NCBI RefSeq assembly: GCF_037138995.1
Contig: NZ_JBAXHI010000021.1
Location: 1-64,000, forward strand
Direction of reading: 5' to 3'
DNA: 64,000 bases
DNA from: Chlorohelix sp037138995
Lineage (GTDB): Bacteria > Chloroflexota > Chloroflexia > Chloroheliales > Chloroheliaceae
The notes below the pieces were generated by a model. The model had not been told where the DNA came from and did no database searches. It saw nothing but the letters and a program-made list of their open reading frames with translations. Positions 49,161 through 58,076 of the stretch are shown here, in pieces; position 1 is the first letter of the stretch; every line of letters starts with the position of its first letter. Both the position numbers and the translations under genes were made by a program.

Positions 49161-50384
49161 TTATTCCATAATCGGCAGGTGAGTCAGCATAGTATTGGGT
49201 TTTCTATTGAGAATTTCTCTACCTAGCAAGCCCAGCGTAATTTGGTCGTTAGTACCCGGAACCAGTTCAAGCCTAGTCCGCTCGAAATATTGCACTACCT
49301 GACCACTCTCTACAAAAGATTCTGAGATGGGAAAACCAAAAACTGCCAGCCCTCCTCGGTTAAGCCAGTAAGAAAGGAAAGCCCCTCCCAACGTATGCCC
49401 GGTTTCTTGCAGATACCATATGCTATCAGATTTTAAGGGTGCAACGGGACGGAAGAAGAGTTCGTCAGTACGGGTTGCCGTTAATTCACGCCCCAACAAA
49501 CCCAATGCAATAATCTGGGTAGCGGGTGCGCTTAAATCATATTCCATACGCGCCCGTTCGAAATACTGGAAGATTTTGCCTTTAGTCTCCACCGGCAGCG
49601 AAATCGGATAACCGTAGAGTTCAAGCCCACCTTCTAAAAGCCACTGGCGGTAGAATTGGGGCGCGATTCCATAGCTTTCATCTGCTGTATAAGCCGGGCT
49701 ACCGGATAAAATCGACATACCCATGTTATCTAAATAGCCCCACGCTCGTATAAAGCTATCCCAGCTATAATAATCGTAAGTGCCAAAACCCGGGTCGGCA
49801 ATATAAATTCCATCTTCATCATAGCCGTAAGCAGTGACCGCATGTTCATAAGCCATTAATTTGAAGCTTACACCCTCGTAACTGGTAAGGTATGGGCTAC
49901 CCCAACCAACCCCACTAGGCACCCACACTACTACCGGGCGACCTTTGGAAATATCGCTTTTAAGTTCTTCTATGCCTCCCGACAGCAATTTGGCATTTAT
50001 TCCATGTGAATTAAGATAGAGTGCAATCGGTTCGGCATAGATGCCGTAATCTACCGTTCCACCGAATACTCCGTTAATATTTCCGCGATAACCGAAATGT
50101 GGATTGGGGTTTTGTGGAATAGCGTTAATAAAGTCTAGTTCGCTAATATTGATGTCCCAACGTCCTAATGCGGCGCGTGTGGCAGCATATTCGCAGCTAA
50201 GGGTGCGTTGCTGCGCGTAAACCGGCATATTATCTATCTTGGAACTGGCAGGTATCGCTTCTGCCTTACGGGCTTTGGCGGTTTCGACTTTACCAAATAT
50301 AGCCAGCAAGCTAATGAGAAAAAAAGCCACTAAAAAGATGGCGAGAACTCTGTTATGACTTTTGGCAACTACTCGCGTTAACAT
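49161..50384 (-). CDS. secreted C39-like cysteine peptidase with QYFER repeats
   Basis: A 407-residue exported protein with a hydrophobic signal/anchor (about 10-30). A papain-like domain of the C39_2 type has the nucleophile in 'QQRTLSCEYAATRAAL' (Cys about 63), the His in 'AYEHAVTAYGYDEDGIYIADPG' (about 185) and Asp after it. Two copies of the repeat 'QETGHTLGGAFLSYWL...FGFPISESF...VQYFERTRLELV' (shortened) occupy about 255-405, the module also found in both subtilases at 6.8-12.3 kb. Probably surface-acting. Confidence 0.85.
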   Translation of the reverse strand: MLTRVVAKSHNRVLAIFLVAFFLISLLAIFGKVETAKARKAEAIPASSKIDNMPVYAQQRTLSCEYAATRAALGRWDINISELDFINAIPQNPNPHFGYRGNINGVFGGTVDYGIYAEPIALYLNSHGINAKLLSGGIEELKSDISKGRPVVVWVPSGVGWGSPYLTSYEGVSFKLMAYEHAVTAYGYDEDGIYIADPGFGTYDYYSWDSFIRAWGYLDNMGMSILSGSPAYTADESYGIAPQFYRQWLLEGGLELYGYPISLPVETKGKIFQYFERARMEYDLSAPATQIIALGLLGRELTATRTDELFFRPVAPLKSDSIWYLQETGHTLGGAFLSYWLNRGGLAVFGFPISESFVESGQVVQYFERTRLELVPGTNDQITLGLLGREILNRKPNTMLTHLPIME

Positions 50385-50528
50385 ACCGACTTATATTTTC
50401 TAGTTCTAAACCAACCTACAATATATGCTACTTATAAAAAGTAAGCAAGCTTATTGTATTTTAAGCTATTCTCTATATCAATGCAAAGTAGATTTGCCTA
50501 TAAAATATAGGTTTATCAATTAGAGTTT

Positions 50529-51071
50529 CTATATTTCTACAAATCGTAGCGTTGCCTGTCGCCCGATTCGCACCTTTGCGCCCGTTTCGATTTGCAGCCA
50601 TTCGTTAGCCGGAACCATTACCTCGCCCACTACTACTCCGATACCTTCGCCCAAATCGCGAATACGCAATGTTCCAAAACCATCCCATTCTACTGCAAAC
50701 TCATTCAAAGCTATGGTACTATCGCCATCCAATTGGAAAGCCTCTGCACCGGGAATTTTTAAGGCAAAGGGTAAACGTCCGAAAAGCGCAATTTGACCCG
50801 GCTTGATAACGTTTTTTGAAAGCTTGAGTGGAACTTGAGAATCCACCTGAACTTGTAGTTTGCGCGGCTCATTGGGGAAAACGCCAAAAAGCGCATCTTT
50901 GGCTTTGGTTAAATCATCGGAATAGACTAGCACTTTGAAGCGCATCATTTTGGGTATAGCTTCTAACTGATAATAAATCTCTTTGGGATAGAAAATCTCG
51001 GCTACCTTTGCCATTTTCTGCTGTATTTCAGGCAATGTCCCTTGAAATTGGGCGGCAATCATCAATTGCAT
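50529..51071 (-). CDS. FHA-like domain protein
   Basis: A 180-residue protein. The last 90 residues resemble a divergent FHA beta-sandwich: 'LRIRDLGEGIGVVVGEVMV' takes the place of the LxIxDLGSxNGTxVNG strand pair and 'ETGAKVRIGRQATLRFVEI' the final strands. The conserved Ser and Asn of phosphothreonine binding are not present, so ligand binding is doubtful. The first 85 residues are an unrecognised alpha/beta segment. Confidence 0.55.
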   Translation of the reverse strand: MQLMIAAQFQGTLPEIQQKMAKVAEIFYPKEIYYQLEAIPKMMRFKVLVYSDDLTKAKDALFGVFPNEPRKLQVQVDSQVPLKLSKNVIKPGQIALFGRLPFALKIPGAEAFQLDGDSTIALNEFAVEWDGFGTLRIRDLGEGIGVVVGEVMVPANEWLQIETGAKVRIGRQATLRFVEI

Positions 51072-51091
51072 TTATTTTCTACTTCCTTCAC

Positions 51092-52159
51092 TCATGGTTT
51101 TTTAGTAACTACCAGTTCTGTTACAGCCGTTCCGTCACTCCATTTGCCCATAAAGCGTTGCGCCGGAGTGTTGCCAAGCGCATTATCGCACTCTGTATTG
51201 TATAACGCGCAACTTTGCAACGCATCGGTCAATTTCCATATACCGTAGTAATTCAGCGCATCCGGCTTCCTGCGATTCGACATTCCATGGTCGGCGATTA
51301 ACGCAGGTGTCCCATGATTATCGCTAATAACCTTAATGAAATCACGATTTTCCGGCGATATTTGCGAAGTATTTTGCCAGATAACCTTTGAAGATTTATC
51401 CCCCACAATTATATCCTTGTCTCCTACCAGTACCAGCATTTTCATAGAAGCGGGGATAGCAGGCAACGCCTCCAGTTCTAGTGGAAAACCTCCGATTGCC
51501 ATTGCCCCGCAATTATTACAACCCCCCGGCGTAATGTCGAAAAGGGCGCGTGGTTCTGGCAAGCCAGCTGTAGTCGCACGTCCTGCCAGATTTGTAGCAA
51601 TAATACCGCCCGCGCTGTAACCGACCAGCATAAATTTATCCAATTCAGGTTTAACCTTACCGTTTTGCTGTAATTGTGCCAGAGCTTCTTTCAGCGCTAT
51701 CAAACTGGTATCTGTAAATTTCGAACCGTTTGTATCAAAAATAGTTGCTTGATATACGGGAAAAATCACAATATTCCCACGCCTAACCAGATGGTCAATC
51801 CAGTTTTTGTAGCTTTGCGGGTTAATATCGGTATAACCATGCAATAGGGCAATTACAGGTGCCGTAGCAGGGGTGGGGTTTGCAGGTTCATAAATATAAT
51901 ATTTGGCGGAACCTTCTCCAAAGCTACTGCTGGTACTTTCCCCGTATTTGTAGCTACTTCCTCCCGGTCCCGAAAGTGGTTGCTCCGGTTGGCTGGATAA
52001 CGTAACACTGGGTGTTACAGCACTTAAGATGGTTGTTCCTTGAGTGGGTGTAACTTGCTGAGGCGTTTTATCAGACGAAGTGGCTGCTGAATCGCCACAC
52101 GCCCCCAGTACCAAAACTAGCAACAATAAAACTGATTGGAGTATATTTAAAAATCTCAT
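51092..52159 (-). CDS. alpha/beta-hydrolase lipoprotein
   Basis: A 355-residue protein. 'VLLLLVLVLGACGD' ends in a clear lipobox. A Ser/Thr-rich linker precedes an alpha/beta-hydrolase domain with 'ALLHGYTDINPQSYKNWI' (oxyanion segment), nucleophile elbow 'MLVGYSAGGIIAT' (about 190) and 'LVGDKDIIVGDKSS' with the probable acid. The fold resembles chlorophyllase/PET-hydrolase-like esterases; the substrate is unknown. It has the same orientation as the FHA-like gene, 20 bases apart. Confidence 0.85.
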   Translation of the reverse strand: MRFLNILQSVLLLLVLVLGACGDSAATSSDKTPQQVTPTQGTTILSAVTPSVTLSSQPEQPLSGPGGSSYKYGESTSSSFGEGSAKYYIYEPANPTPATAPVIALLHGYTDINPQSYKNWIDHLVRRGNIVIFPVYQATIFDTNGSKFTDTSLIALKEALAQLQQNGKVKPELDKFMLVGYSAGGIIATNLAGRATTAGLPEPRALFDITPGGCNNCGAMAIGGFPLELEALPAIPASMKMLVLVGDKDIIVGDKSSKVIWQNTSQISPENRDFIKVISDNHGTPALIADHGMSNRRKPDALNYYGIWKLTDALQSCALYNTECDNALGNTPAQRFMGKWSDGTAVTELVVTKKP

Positions 52160-52448
52160 TACAAAACCCGTCTATATTAATATTTTTGACTAATTATAAC
52201 CTAATACGAAAGGATATATAATGCAGTTACAAAAACCACAAACGAATCTACTCAAAAGACACAGATGATTCATAGAAAAACCCACATTCCGTTAGCAAAC
52301 CTTTCTAACATCTGTTAAAATATATACAATGCAAAGAATGTGGTAAAATTGTGTGAGATTTGTGTAATCTTATAGATTGTTAGCACTTCCCTCGGTCTTT
52401 AGAAACTGCTTATCAACGGCGATGAATCTCCAATTAGGAGGGGTAAAA

Positions 52449-53072
52449 TTGAATCAGATATCGGGTAATACACCTTTAAAAATTAAGTACCAAGTAGCCG
52501 ATTTGCTGGTAGCGCCAAAGGGTACCTCGAATGTACTAGGCAATCTCTTAAAGGGCGCTGTAGTTCTGGTGATTGAGGATAGCGATCCTTACTATTTCAA
52601 AGTCCAATTAGACAACGGTCTGGCTGGTTATATCTACAAAGCTGCTGGGGAAATTGTGCAGGGTGCATCACTTTCTAAGTTGCCTACTCTAGATTCTCCT
52701 GTTCCCGCCGAGGTTGCTACGAAACCTGTACCAGCTAGAAGCGCTAACGGCACTGGCGCTCCTGCTGTGACTGCTCGCGCTTCTCGTCAGGCTGCGCCCA
52801 AATCTGCGCCAGCTTCTACTTCTTCTTCTAGCAATGTTCGGCGCGAACCTTCCACATCCGCTGCGAAAGTATCGTCCGCTGCTCGTGGTATTACAGTTAC
52901 CTCGGCTGAAATTGCAGTTTATGACAAACCGGGCATTATTGGTCGCCAGATTTCCAAGTTGCGCCGTGGTGAACGTGCCGGGCTACTCTCGGATGATGGT
53001 TATTTCTTCCAGATTCAGCTTTCAACCGGGGTTATCGGTTACATCCCACGCTACGCTGCGGAGAAGAAATAA
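52449..53072 (+). CDS. two-SH3b-domain protein
   Basis: A 207-residue protein starting at a TTG eight bases after AGGAGG; an earlier frame opening (52377) is not preceded by a ribosome site. Two bacterial SH3 domains are seen: 'VADLLVAPKGTSNVLGNLLKGAVVLV' (about 12-60) and 'EIAVYDKPGIIGRQISKLRRGERAGLL' (about 155-200). Between them is a 70-residue Ala/Ser/Pro-rich linker. There is no signal peptide, so the protein is probably cytoplasmic or loosely exported. Ligand unknown. Confidence 0.82.
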   Translation: MNQISGNTPLKIKYQVADLLVAPKGTSNVLGNLLKGAVVLVIEDSDPYYFKVQLDNGLAGYIYKAAGEIVQGASLSKLPTLDSPVPAEVATKPVPARSANGTGAPAVTARASRQAAPKSAPASTSSSSNVRREPSTSAAKVSSAARGITVTSAEIAVYDKPGIIGRQISKLRRGERAGLLSDDGYFFQIQLSTGVIGYIPRYAAEKK

Positions 53073-53099
53073 GCTAATCGGTCATTAATCTAATTTGTA

Positions 53100-53147
53100 A
53101 GCTCTGAATATACTGCCTATAATGCAGTATAAGCGGAGCTTTTTTTG
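53100..53147 (+). terminator. intrinsic terminator after the SH3b gene
   Basis: AAGCTC (53100-53105) with TATACTGC (53110-53117), loop CTATAAT, GCAGTATA (53125-53132), GAGCTT (53137-53142), then TTTTT. The stem is interrupted by a small internal loop. Confidence 0.85.
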
Positions 53148-53250
53148 TTTTCCCCCTTCTTCACTAAAAATGATAGAGTTATACTTTACCGAAACGCGAG
53201 TCCTTTCCCCATAACCACCCGCGTTCTGATATAGCTGTGCCAACCTTCGC

Positions 53251-53646
53251 TTAAACCCCAATACTCTTGAATTTTTTCACCTTGACTCTGACAATAGTAC
53301 GCGGGTCATTTGGGTTGTGGTCTGGATAGTCGCGCCCAAAATATTTCTGGGAGAGTTTGTCAATATGCTCCTCCGCTCCTTCCTCAGTTATTTCTAGCAC
53401 TTCACCTTGCACATTTATTTGGTGGTAAGGCATTGTAACATCGAAAATACTCAAGGCTAGATTCGGGTTATTGCGTAAATTGCTAATCCATTTACGGCTA
53501 CGCGCCCCGTTTAACAAAATATCATCACCATCTATATCAACCCAAATAGCAGTGGTACGAGGGGTTCCATCCATGCTTATTGTGGCTACATTAATAAAAT
53601 TAGCTCCTTCAAAGAGCTTGCGTTGCTCTGCTGTAAAAATCGACAT
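53251..53646 (-). CDS. PPOX-class (possibly F420-dependent) flavin/deazaflavin protein
   Basis: A 131-residue split-barrel protein of the pyridoxamine-5-phosphate-oxidase superfamily: 'ANFINVATISMDGTPRTTAIW' start, 'NGARSRKWISNLRNNPNLALSIFD' middle (in part) and 'VRVKVKKFKSI' end. Many members of this subgroup use F420, and cofC at 27 kb shows that F420 may be made here, but cofactor choice cannot be read from the sequence. Confidence 0.83.
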   Translation of the reverse strand: MSIFTAEQRKLFEGANFINVATISMDGTPRTTAIWVDIDGDDILLNGARSRKWISNLRNNPNLALSIFDVTMPYHQINVQGEVLEITEEGAEEHIDKLSQKYFGRDYPDHNPNDPRTIVRVKVKKFKSIGV

Positions 53647-53786
53647 TTTTAATTCCTCCGCTTATAGATTATTACCACCTATATTTTTACCCTATTTTTA
53701 CAAAATATGGAAGCCAAACATAATTATTGTTATATTGCGAATTAGTTATAATACATTAGGTTATGGAAATCGAAAGGAGTTATGCG

Positions 53787-54143
53787 ATGAGCCTTAAAAT
53801 TGCTAACATTGTGCTGGATTGCGAAGACCCCGTGAAACTGGCAGACTTTTGGTCAGTTATGACAGGGTGGGAAAAACGTGGTCCGTTCGGGCAATATATC
53901 CAACTGGTTAATCCCAATGAAGCTGAAGCGGGCATCCTGTTTCAGAAAGTGCCGGAGAAAAAGACTGTTAAGAACCGTATGCATCTCGATTTTGGGGCGG
54001 GCGACCTTGCAGGTATGAATGCCGAAGTAGTGCGGCTCATCGCTTTAGGCGCTAAGAAAATTATCGAGCGTGCCGAATTGGGCATTGTCTGGACAGTGCT
54101 GCATGACCCCGAAGGTAATGAATTTTGCGTAGCGGCGCATTGA
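53787..54143 (+). CDS. VOC-superfamily (glyoxalase-like) protein
   Basis: A 118-residue protein starting at the ATG with AAAGGAG seven bases upstream. 'LKIANIVLDCEDPVKLADFWS', 'QKVPEKKTVKNRMHLDFGAGD' (in part) and 'VLHDPEGNEFCVA' fit the glyoxalase_6 type of the vicinal oxygen chelate fold. It has the His and the final Glu metal ligands. Substrate unknown. Confidence 0.87.
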   Translation: MSLKIANIVLDCEDPVKLADFWSVMTGWEKRGPFGQYIQLVNPNEAEAGILFQKVPEKKTVKNRMHLDFGAGDLAGMNAEVVRLIALGAKKIIERAELGIVWTVLHDPEGNEFCVAAH

Positions 54144-54147
54144 TGCC

Positions 54148-54633
54148 TTACAACCGCTCAAAGCTCCAACTAACCATATCACCGTCTTTATAGGGCATAA
54201 CGCCATGGAAAGGGCGTGGGTCGCCATCAAATACCATTGGTAGGAAAAGGCGGTCACTATCCCACAGCGGCAATTTCAGAATATCTGAAACGGGAACCCA
54301 TTCCAACGTGCCTTCGTGGTTGCCTTCGTGTGGCTCACCGCTCCATTTATCAATCAGGTAGATAAAGCCAAACCAGTTTTCGTTATCTTTACCAAAGCCG
54401 GGCCATGAGATTGTGCCGCGCAAGTTCAAGGATTCCACATGGATACCTGCTTCCTCGAAAATTTCGCGTTTCATCCCGCCTGTTACATGCTCGTCTGGTT
54501 CGATTCGCCCGCCTAGCCCATTATATTTGCCGTAGTGAGTATCTTCCGGGCGTTTGTTGCGATGAATCATCAACACCTGTGAACCATCGTGTGAGAGGAT
54601 ATAACCCAATGTAGCGAGTATAGGTGTGTACAA
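54148..54633 (-). CDS. Nudix hydrolase (MutT/8-oxo-dGTPase-like)
   Basis: A 161-residue Nudix protein. The box 'GRIEPDEHVTGGMKREIFEEAGI' fits GX5EX7REUXEEXGU at about residues 37-60 (its core is REIFEEAGI). 'VLMIHRNKRPEDTHYGKYNGLGG' before it and 'FHGVMPYKDGDMVSWSFERL' at the end match the 8-oxo-dGTP pyrophosphatase group. Likely cleans the nucleotide pool. It converges with the VOC gene, four bases apart. Confidence 0.9.
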   Translation of the reverse strand: MYTPILATLGYILSHDGSQVLMIHRNKRPEDTHYGKYNGLGGRIEPDEHVTGGMKREIFEEAGIHVESLNLRGTISWPGFGKDNENWFGFIYLIDKWSGEPHEGNHEGTLEWVPVSDILKLPLWDSDRLFLPMVFDGDPRPFHGVMPYKDGDMVSWSFERL

Positions 54634-54741
54634 TGTTATTAATCCCTGCGAATTAAAGATGCTGTAAATATATAAGAGATGAGACGAAAGTAAACTATTA
54701 TGGTTTATAAATTCAACTTCCGCCTATCTGAATTTAAAATA

Positions 54742-57249
54742 CTAGCCCCTGAAGGTTGCGCCCACCTCTCGAGTCAAGCGCTTCTCGATTTTCTCGCGTA
54801 GTTTGTTGCCTTCTTCGTCGGTCAGGTTGCGTTCTTCCGATTGGAATACCAGACGATATGCTAGGCTCTTTTTGCCTTCGGGAATGGGTTTGCCCCGATA
54901 CAAGTCAAAGAGGGTTGCGCTTGCCAGCAATTTACCGCCCGTTTCAAGAATCAGCTTCTCTATCTTGGAAGCGGGTACTTCGTCATCCACAATAACTGCC
55001 AAATCTTGTGAGAGCATTGGCAAGCGGGTAACGGTTTTGTATGGTACAGGTTGTGCCAACTCTACCATCAGTTCGATGTCGAGTTCGGCAACTCCCACAC
55101 GCTCTTCCGACAAATCAAAAGCCATCGCTACTTTGGGGTGCAATTCCCCCAGAATACCAACCTGCTTCTTTTCTCCCTTTACCGTAATATAAATATCTGC
55201 TGCCCGTCCGGGGTGCAACACGGAGGTTCCACCGATTGGCTCAAAGGTGATACCGTTCAGATTCAGTCGCGCTAAGGCTGCTTCTAGCACTCCTTTGAGG
55301 TCAAAGTAATCCAGCTTCTCGGTATCTTTAACAGCGGTGAAGCGTGAAAGCGGGTGGCGCTCTCCGCTCATCGCGATTGAGAGGGTGCGGCGTTCTTCCG
55401 GTAGTAACTGGTTTTCCTTTACCGTATAGATTCGCCCGATTTCAAAAATGGCAACGCGGTTCACAAAGCGACGGTTTTCACCCAGAACTGTTAGAGTGGA
55501 AGATAATAAGGTAGGGCGCATATATTCGTGTTCGCTGCTCAAGGGATTTGCCAGCTTGAGCAATTTCGCAGAGTCGCTCCAGCGGTTTTCCGCGCTAACC
55601 CCACCCGAATGCAGCTTTTCCAAATCTGCCAGATTTACCAGCGGGTAGGTGATAATCTCACTCAAGCCACAAGCGGTTAGGGCATCGCGCATTTTATCTT
55701 CAAAGGCGAGAACACTATTGAAGGTCTGTACTGGCAGTTCCCCGCTCATGCGCTTTTCGGGGATTTTATCGTAGCCATACATACGCGCCACTTCTTCCAC
55801 TAAATCGGCTTTGATGGTCACATCGTTGCGGTAGGTTGGCACGGTAACTGCAAGAATATCGCCTTTATCCTCGATTGCAAACTCCAGTTGTTCCAACATC
55901 TCGATGATGGTTTCTTTGGGAATCTCGATGCCGAGCAAGCGCGGGATTTCCGAAAGCGGCAACTCCACCACCCGCCGAGAGTGTTTCACCGGATGCTCAT
56001 CAATCATGCCTTTAGCGACACGTCCACCCGCCAATTGCTGAATTAGCTGAATAGAGCGGCGAACACCTAGAACCGTCAGTTCAGGGTCAACGAAACGCTC
56101 AAAGCGTTTGGCGGCTTCGCTGACTTTGGCGAAGTAGCCGCGCCCGGTTGCCCGGATGTTGAAGGAATCCCAATGCGCCCCTTCCATCGCGATGTTTACG
56201 GTGGTATCCTTGATTTCGGAGTCTGCTCCGCCCATTACACCTGCCATACCGACGCTGCGTTCGGTGTCTGTTACCAGCAAAACTTCGGGCGTGAAGGTGC
56301 GTTCCACATGGTCAATCGTTTCCATTTTTTCGCCGGGGTATGCCCTCCGTACGATGAATTGCTTGCCTCTGATGTCGTCATAATCGTAGGAGTGTAGCGG
56401 TTGTCCAAGCTCAAGCATCACGTAGTTGGTAACATCCACCACGTTATTAATCACGGGCTGGTCGGTGGCGCGTAGACGATACTGCATCCATGCGGGGCTT
56501 TGCCCGATTTTTACATCCTCGATTACCATCAAGCTAAAACGAGAGCAAAGCTCCGGCGCATCAATTCTGACCGATATTTTCCCTTCTACGGGGTCGCCAT
56601 CCTCTACGACTTCGATTTTGGGAAAGCGCACCTTCTGCCCGGTCATTGCCGCTATTTCACGCGCAATACCAAAAATGGATAGGGCGCGTCCTAGGTTCGG
56701 GCTGAGGTCTAGGTCAAGAATAACATCGCCTAGCACTTCTTCCAGTGGTTTGCCCACCGGGGCGTTAGGGTCAAGTACCATAATTCCATCGAACTCTTCA
56801 CTCACGCCCAGTTCCAGTTCGGCACAGGCTACCGCATCGCTCTCTACGCCCCGCATTTTCCCCGCTTTAACCGTAAAGTATGGCAACTCGCTGCGCTTGC
56901 GTTCCAACGCCCCTTCCAGTGTTCCATCGGCATGTAGTTTATGTCCGTCAATCAGTCGTGCGCCGGGCAAAGCGAGCGGGCATTTGTCGCCAGCTTTGAG
57001 GTTCATTGCTCCGGTAATTACCTGATATGTACGTGTTCCGTCCGTAATCTGCACCAAGCCTAGCCTATCGGCGTTCGGGTGTTTGTCAGTTTTTAGCACC
57101 TCGCCTACTACAATTTTGTCCCAGCCTGCTCCGGTGCGAATAACTGCTTCCACTTCCAGCCCGCGTAGGGTTAAACCGGCTGCAATCTGCTCTGGTGTCC
57201 ATACAATATCCACGTAATCTTTTAGCCAGCTAATCGGCGCTTTTATCAT
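54742..57249 (-). CDS. pheT: phenylalanyl-tRNA synthetase beta subunit
   Basis: An 835-residue subunit with full domain order: tRNA-binding (EMAP-like) domain at about 40-160 ('VVGEVLKTDKHPNADRLGLVQI'), B3/B4 editing domain ('VVDVTNYVMLELGQPLHSYD'), B5 domain ('MYGYDKIPEKRM') and the C-terminal FDX-ACB domain ('TRLPMLSQDLAVIVDD'). It charges tRNA-Phe together with PheS. A gene of unknown function separates it from pheS, which is uncommon. Confidence 0.97.
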   Translation of the reverse strand: MIKAPISWLKDYVDIVWTPEQIAAGLTLRGLEVEAVIRTGAGWDKIVVGEVLKTDKHPNADRLGLVQITDGTRTYQVITGAMNLKAGDKCPLALPGARLIDGHKLHADGTLEGALERKRSELPYFTVKAGKMRGVESDAVACAELELGVSEEFDGIMVLDPNAPVGKPLEEVLGDVILDLDLSPNLGRALSIFGIAREIAAMTGQKVRFPKIEVVEDGDPVEGKISVRIDAPELCSRFSLMVIEDVKIGQSPAWMQYRLRATDQPVINNVVDVTNYVMLELGQPLHSYDYDDIRGKQFIVRRAYPGEKMETIDHVERTFTPEVLLVTDTERSVGMAGVMGGADSEIKDTTVNIAMEGAHWDSFNIRATGRGYFAKVSEAAKRFERFVDPELTVLGVRRSIQLIQQLAGGRVAKGMIDEHPVKHSRRVVELPLSEIPRLLGIEIPKETIIEMLEQLEFAIEDKGDILAVTVPTYRNDVTIKADLVEEVARMYGYDKIPEKRMSGELPVQTFNSVLAFEDKMRDALTACGLSEIITYPLVNLADLEKLHSGGVSAENRWSDSAKLLKLANPLSSEHEYMRPTLLSSTLTVLGENRRFVNRVAIFEIGRIYTVKENQLLPEERRTLSIAMSGERHPLSRFTAVKDTEKLDYFDLKGVLEAALARLNLNGITFEPIGGTSVLHPGRAADIYITVKGEKKQVGILGELHPKVAMAFDLSEERVGVAELDIELMVELAQPVPYKTVTRLPMLSQDLAVIVDDEVPASKIEKLILETGGKLLASATLFDLYRGKPIPEGKKSLAYRLVFQSEERNLTDEEGNKLREKIEKRLTREVGATFRG

Positions 57250-57308
57250 GGTCTGGTATTCTCCATTAATTATTTATCACGATATATCCCGCAAGATGGG
57301 GATTATTG

Positions 57309-58055
57309 TTATTCCACCACTCGTCCACTTATCCAGAAGCTACCGGATATTACTCCGCCTAGTATCGGCTCGCCCTTTACCATTTCCGGGTCGGCTACCA
57401 CATCCAGCGTCATTGCCAGCGTCTTGATAGACATGTAAAGAAACTCATAGCCGCTATCAGGGTTAGTGCGTGTTTCCACCGCCTCGATGTGTCCAGCAAA
57501 AATGGCGGTGGCGGGTGGCGTTGCTTGTTCCCCTTCTGGAGCTTGGAATAGCCCGGTGGGGAAAAACGACTCTGCTGCAAATTTCCGCTGTCTGCTTTGC
57601 GAATTGTAATAGGTTTCCTCATCCCGGTAGCATTCCAACTGGTGCGCGAAGGCGGCAAGTTGTAGAGTGGCAAAACCCGGACACTCCAGTTTCTCATAAG
57701 CAAGGTCGAGGTCAGGCACATCTACCACAAAAGCATAATCGCCCTGTTCTGGGTTCTGTTCGTTCGGGTTAGCCCAGCAGTGTATGCTGCCTTCGAGGGG
57801 CCATTCCTCGCTGCGCCAGATTTTTGCTATCCCCACTTTTACCCGACTGCTCCCGTGAAAATGAGGGTTACAGCCAGTTATCTTTTCCTCGTCTAGTTGT
57901 GTCCATACTTCTATACCTGCGCCGGGGGCAAGCAAACTGTAAAAGCCCAGATTGGACTGAATTATTCCGCCGCTTTGTGCGGAACGTATGATTAGCTCAT
58001 TCCAGTCTTCCTGATTTTCAAACCTATATCCGATACATGCAAAATGGTCAGCCAT
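57309..58055 (-). CDS. unknown protein inserted between pheS and pheT
   Basis: A 248-residue soluble protein, 'MADHFACIGYRFENQEDWNELI' at the start and 'GGVISGSFWISGRVVE' at the end, with aromatic and acidic residues and no membrane helix. It is predicted alpha/beta. I recognise no family. It stands 21 bases after pheS and 59 bases before pheT in the same direction, so it should be made with the synthetase under T-box control. Confidence 0.75.
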   Translation of the reverse strand: MADHFACIGYRFENQEDWNELIIRSAQSGGIIQSNLGFYSLLAPGAGIEVWTQLDEEKITGCNPHFHGSSRVKVGIAKIWRSEEWPLEGSIHCWANPNEQNPEQGDYAFVVDVPDLDLAYEKLECPGFATLQLAAFAHQLECYRDEETYYNSQSRQRKFAAESFFPTGLFQAPEGEQATPPATAIFAGHIEAVETRTNPDSGYEFLYMSIKTLAMTLDVVADPEMVKGEPILGGVISGSFWISGRVVE

Positions 58056-58076
58056 TTGTCACCTACATGTTGATTT

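Noticed and set aside
51042..51248. ORFs of about 65 codons on the plus strand near 51.1 kb
   Set aside because: They overlap the end of the alpha/beta-hydrolase gene in another frame and show no ribosome site.
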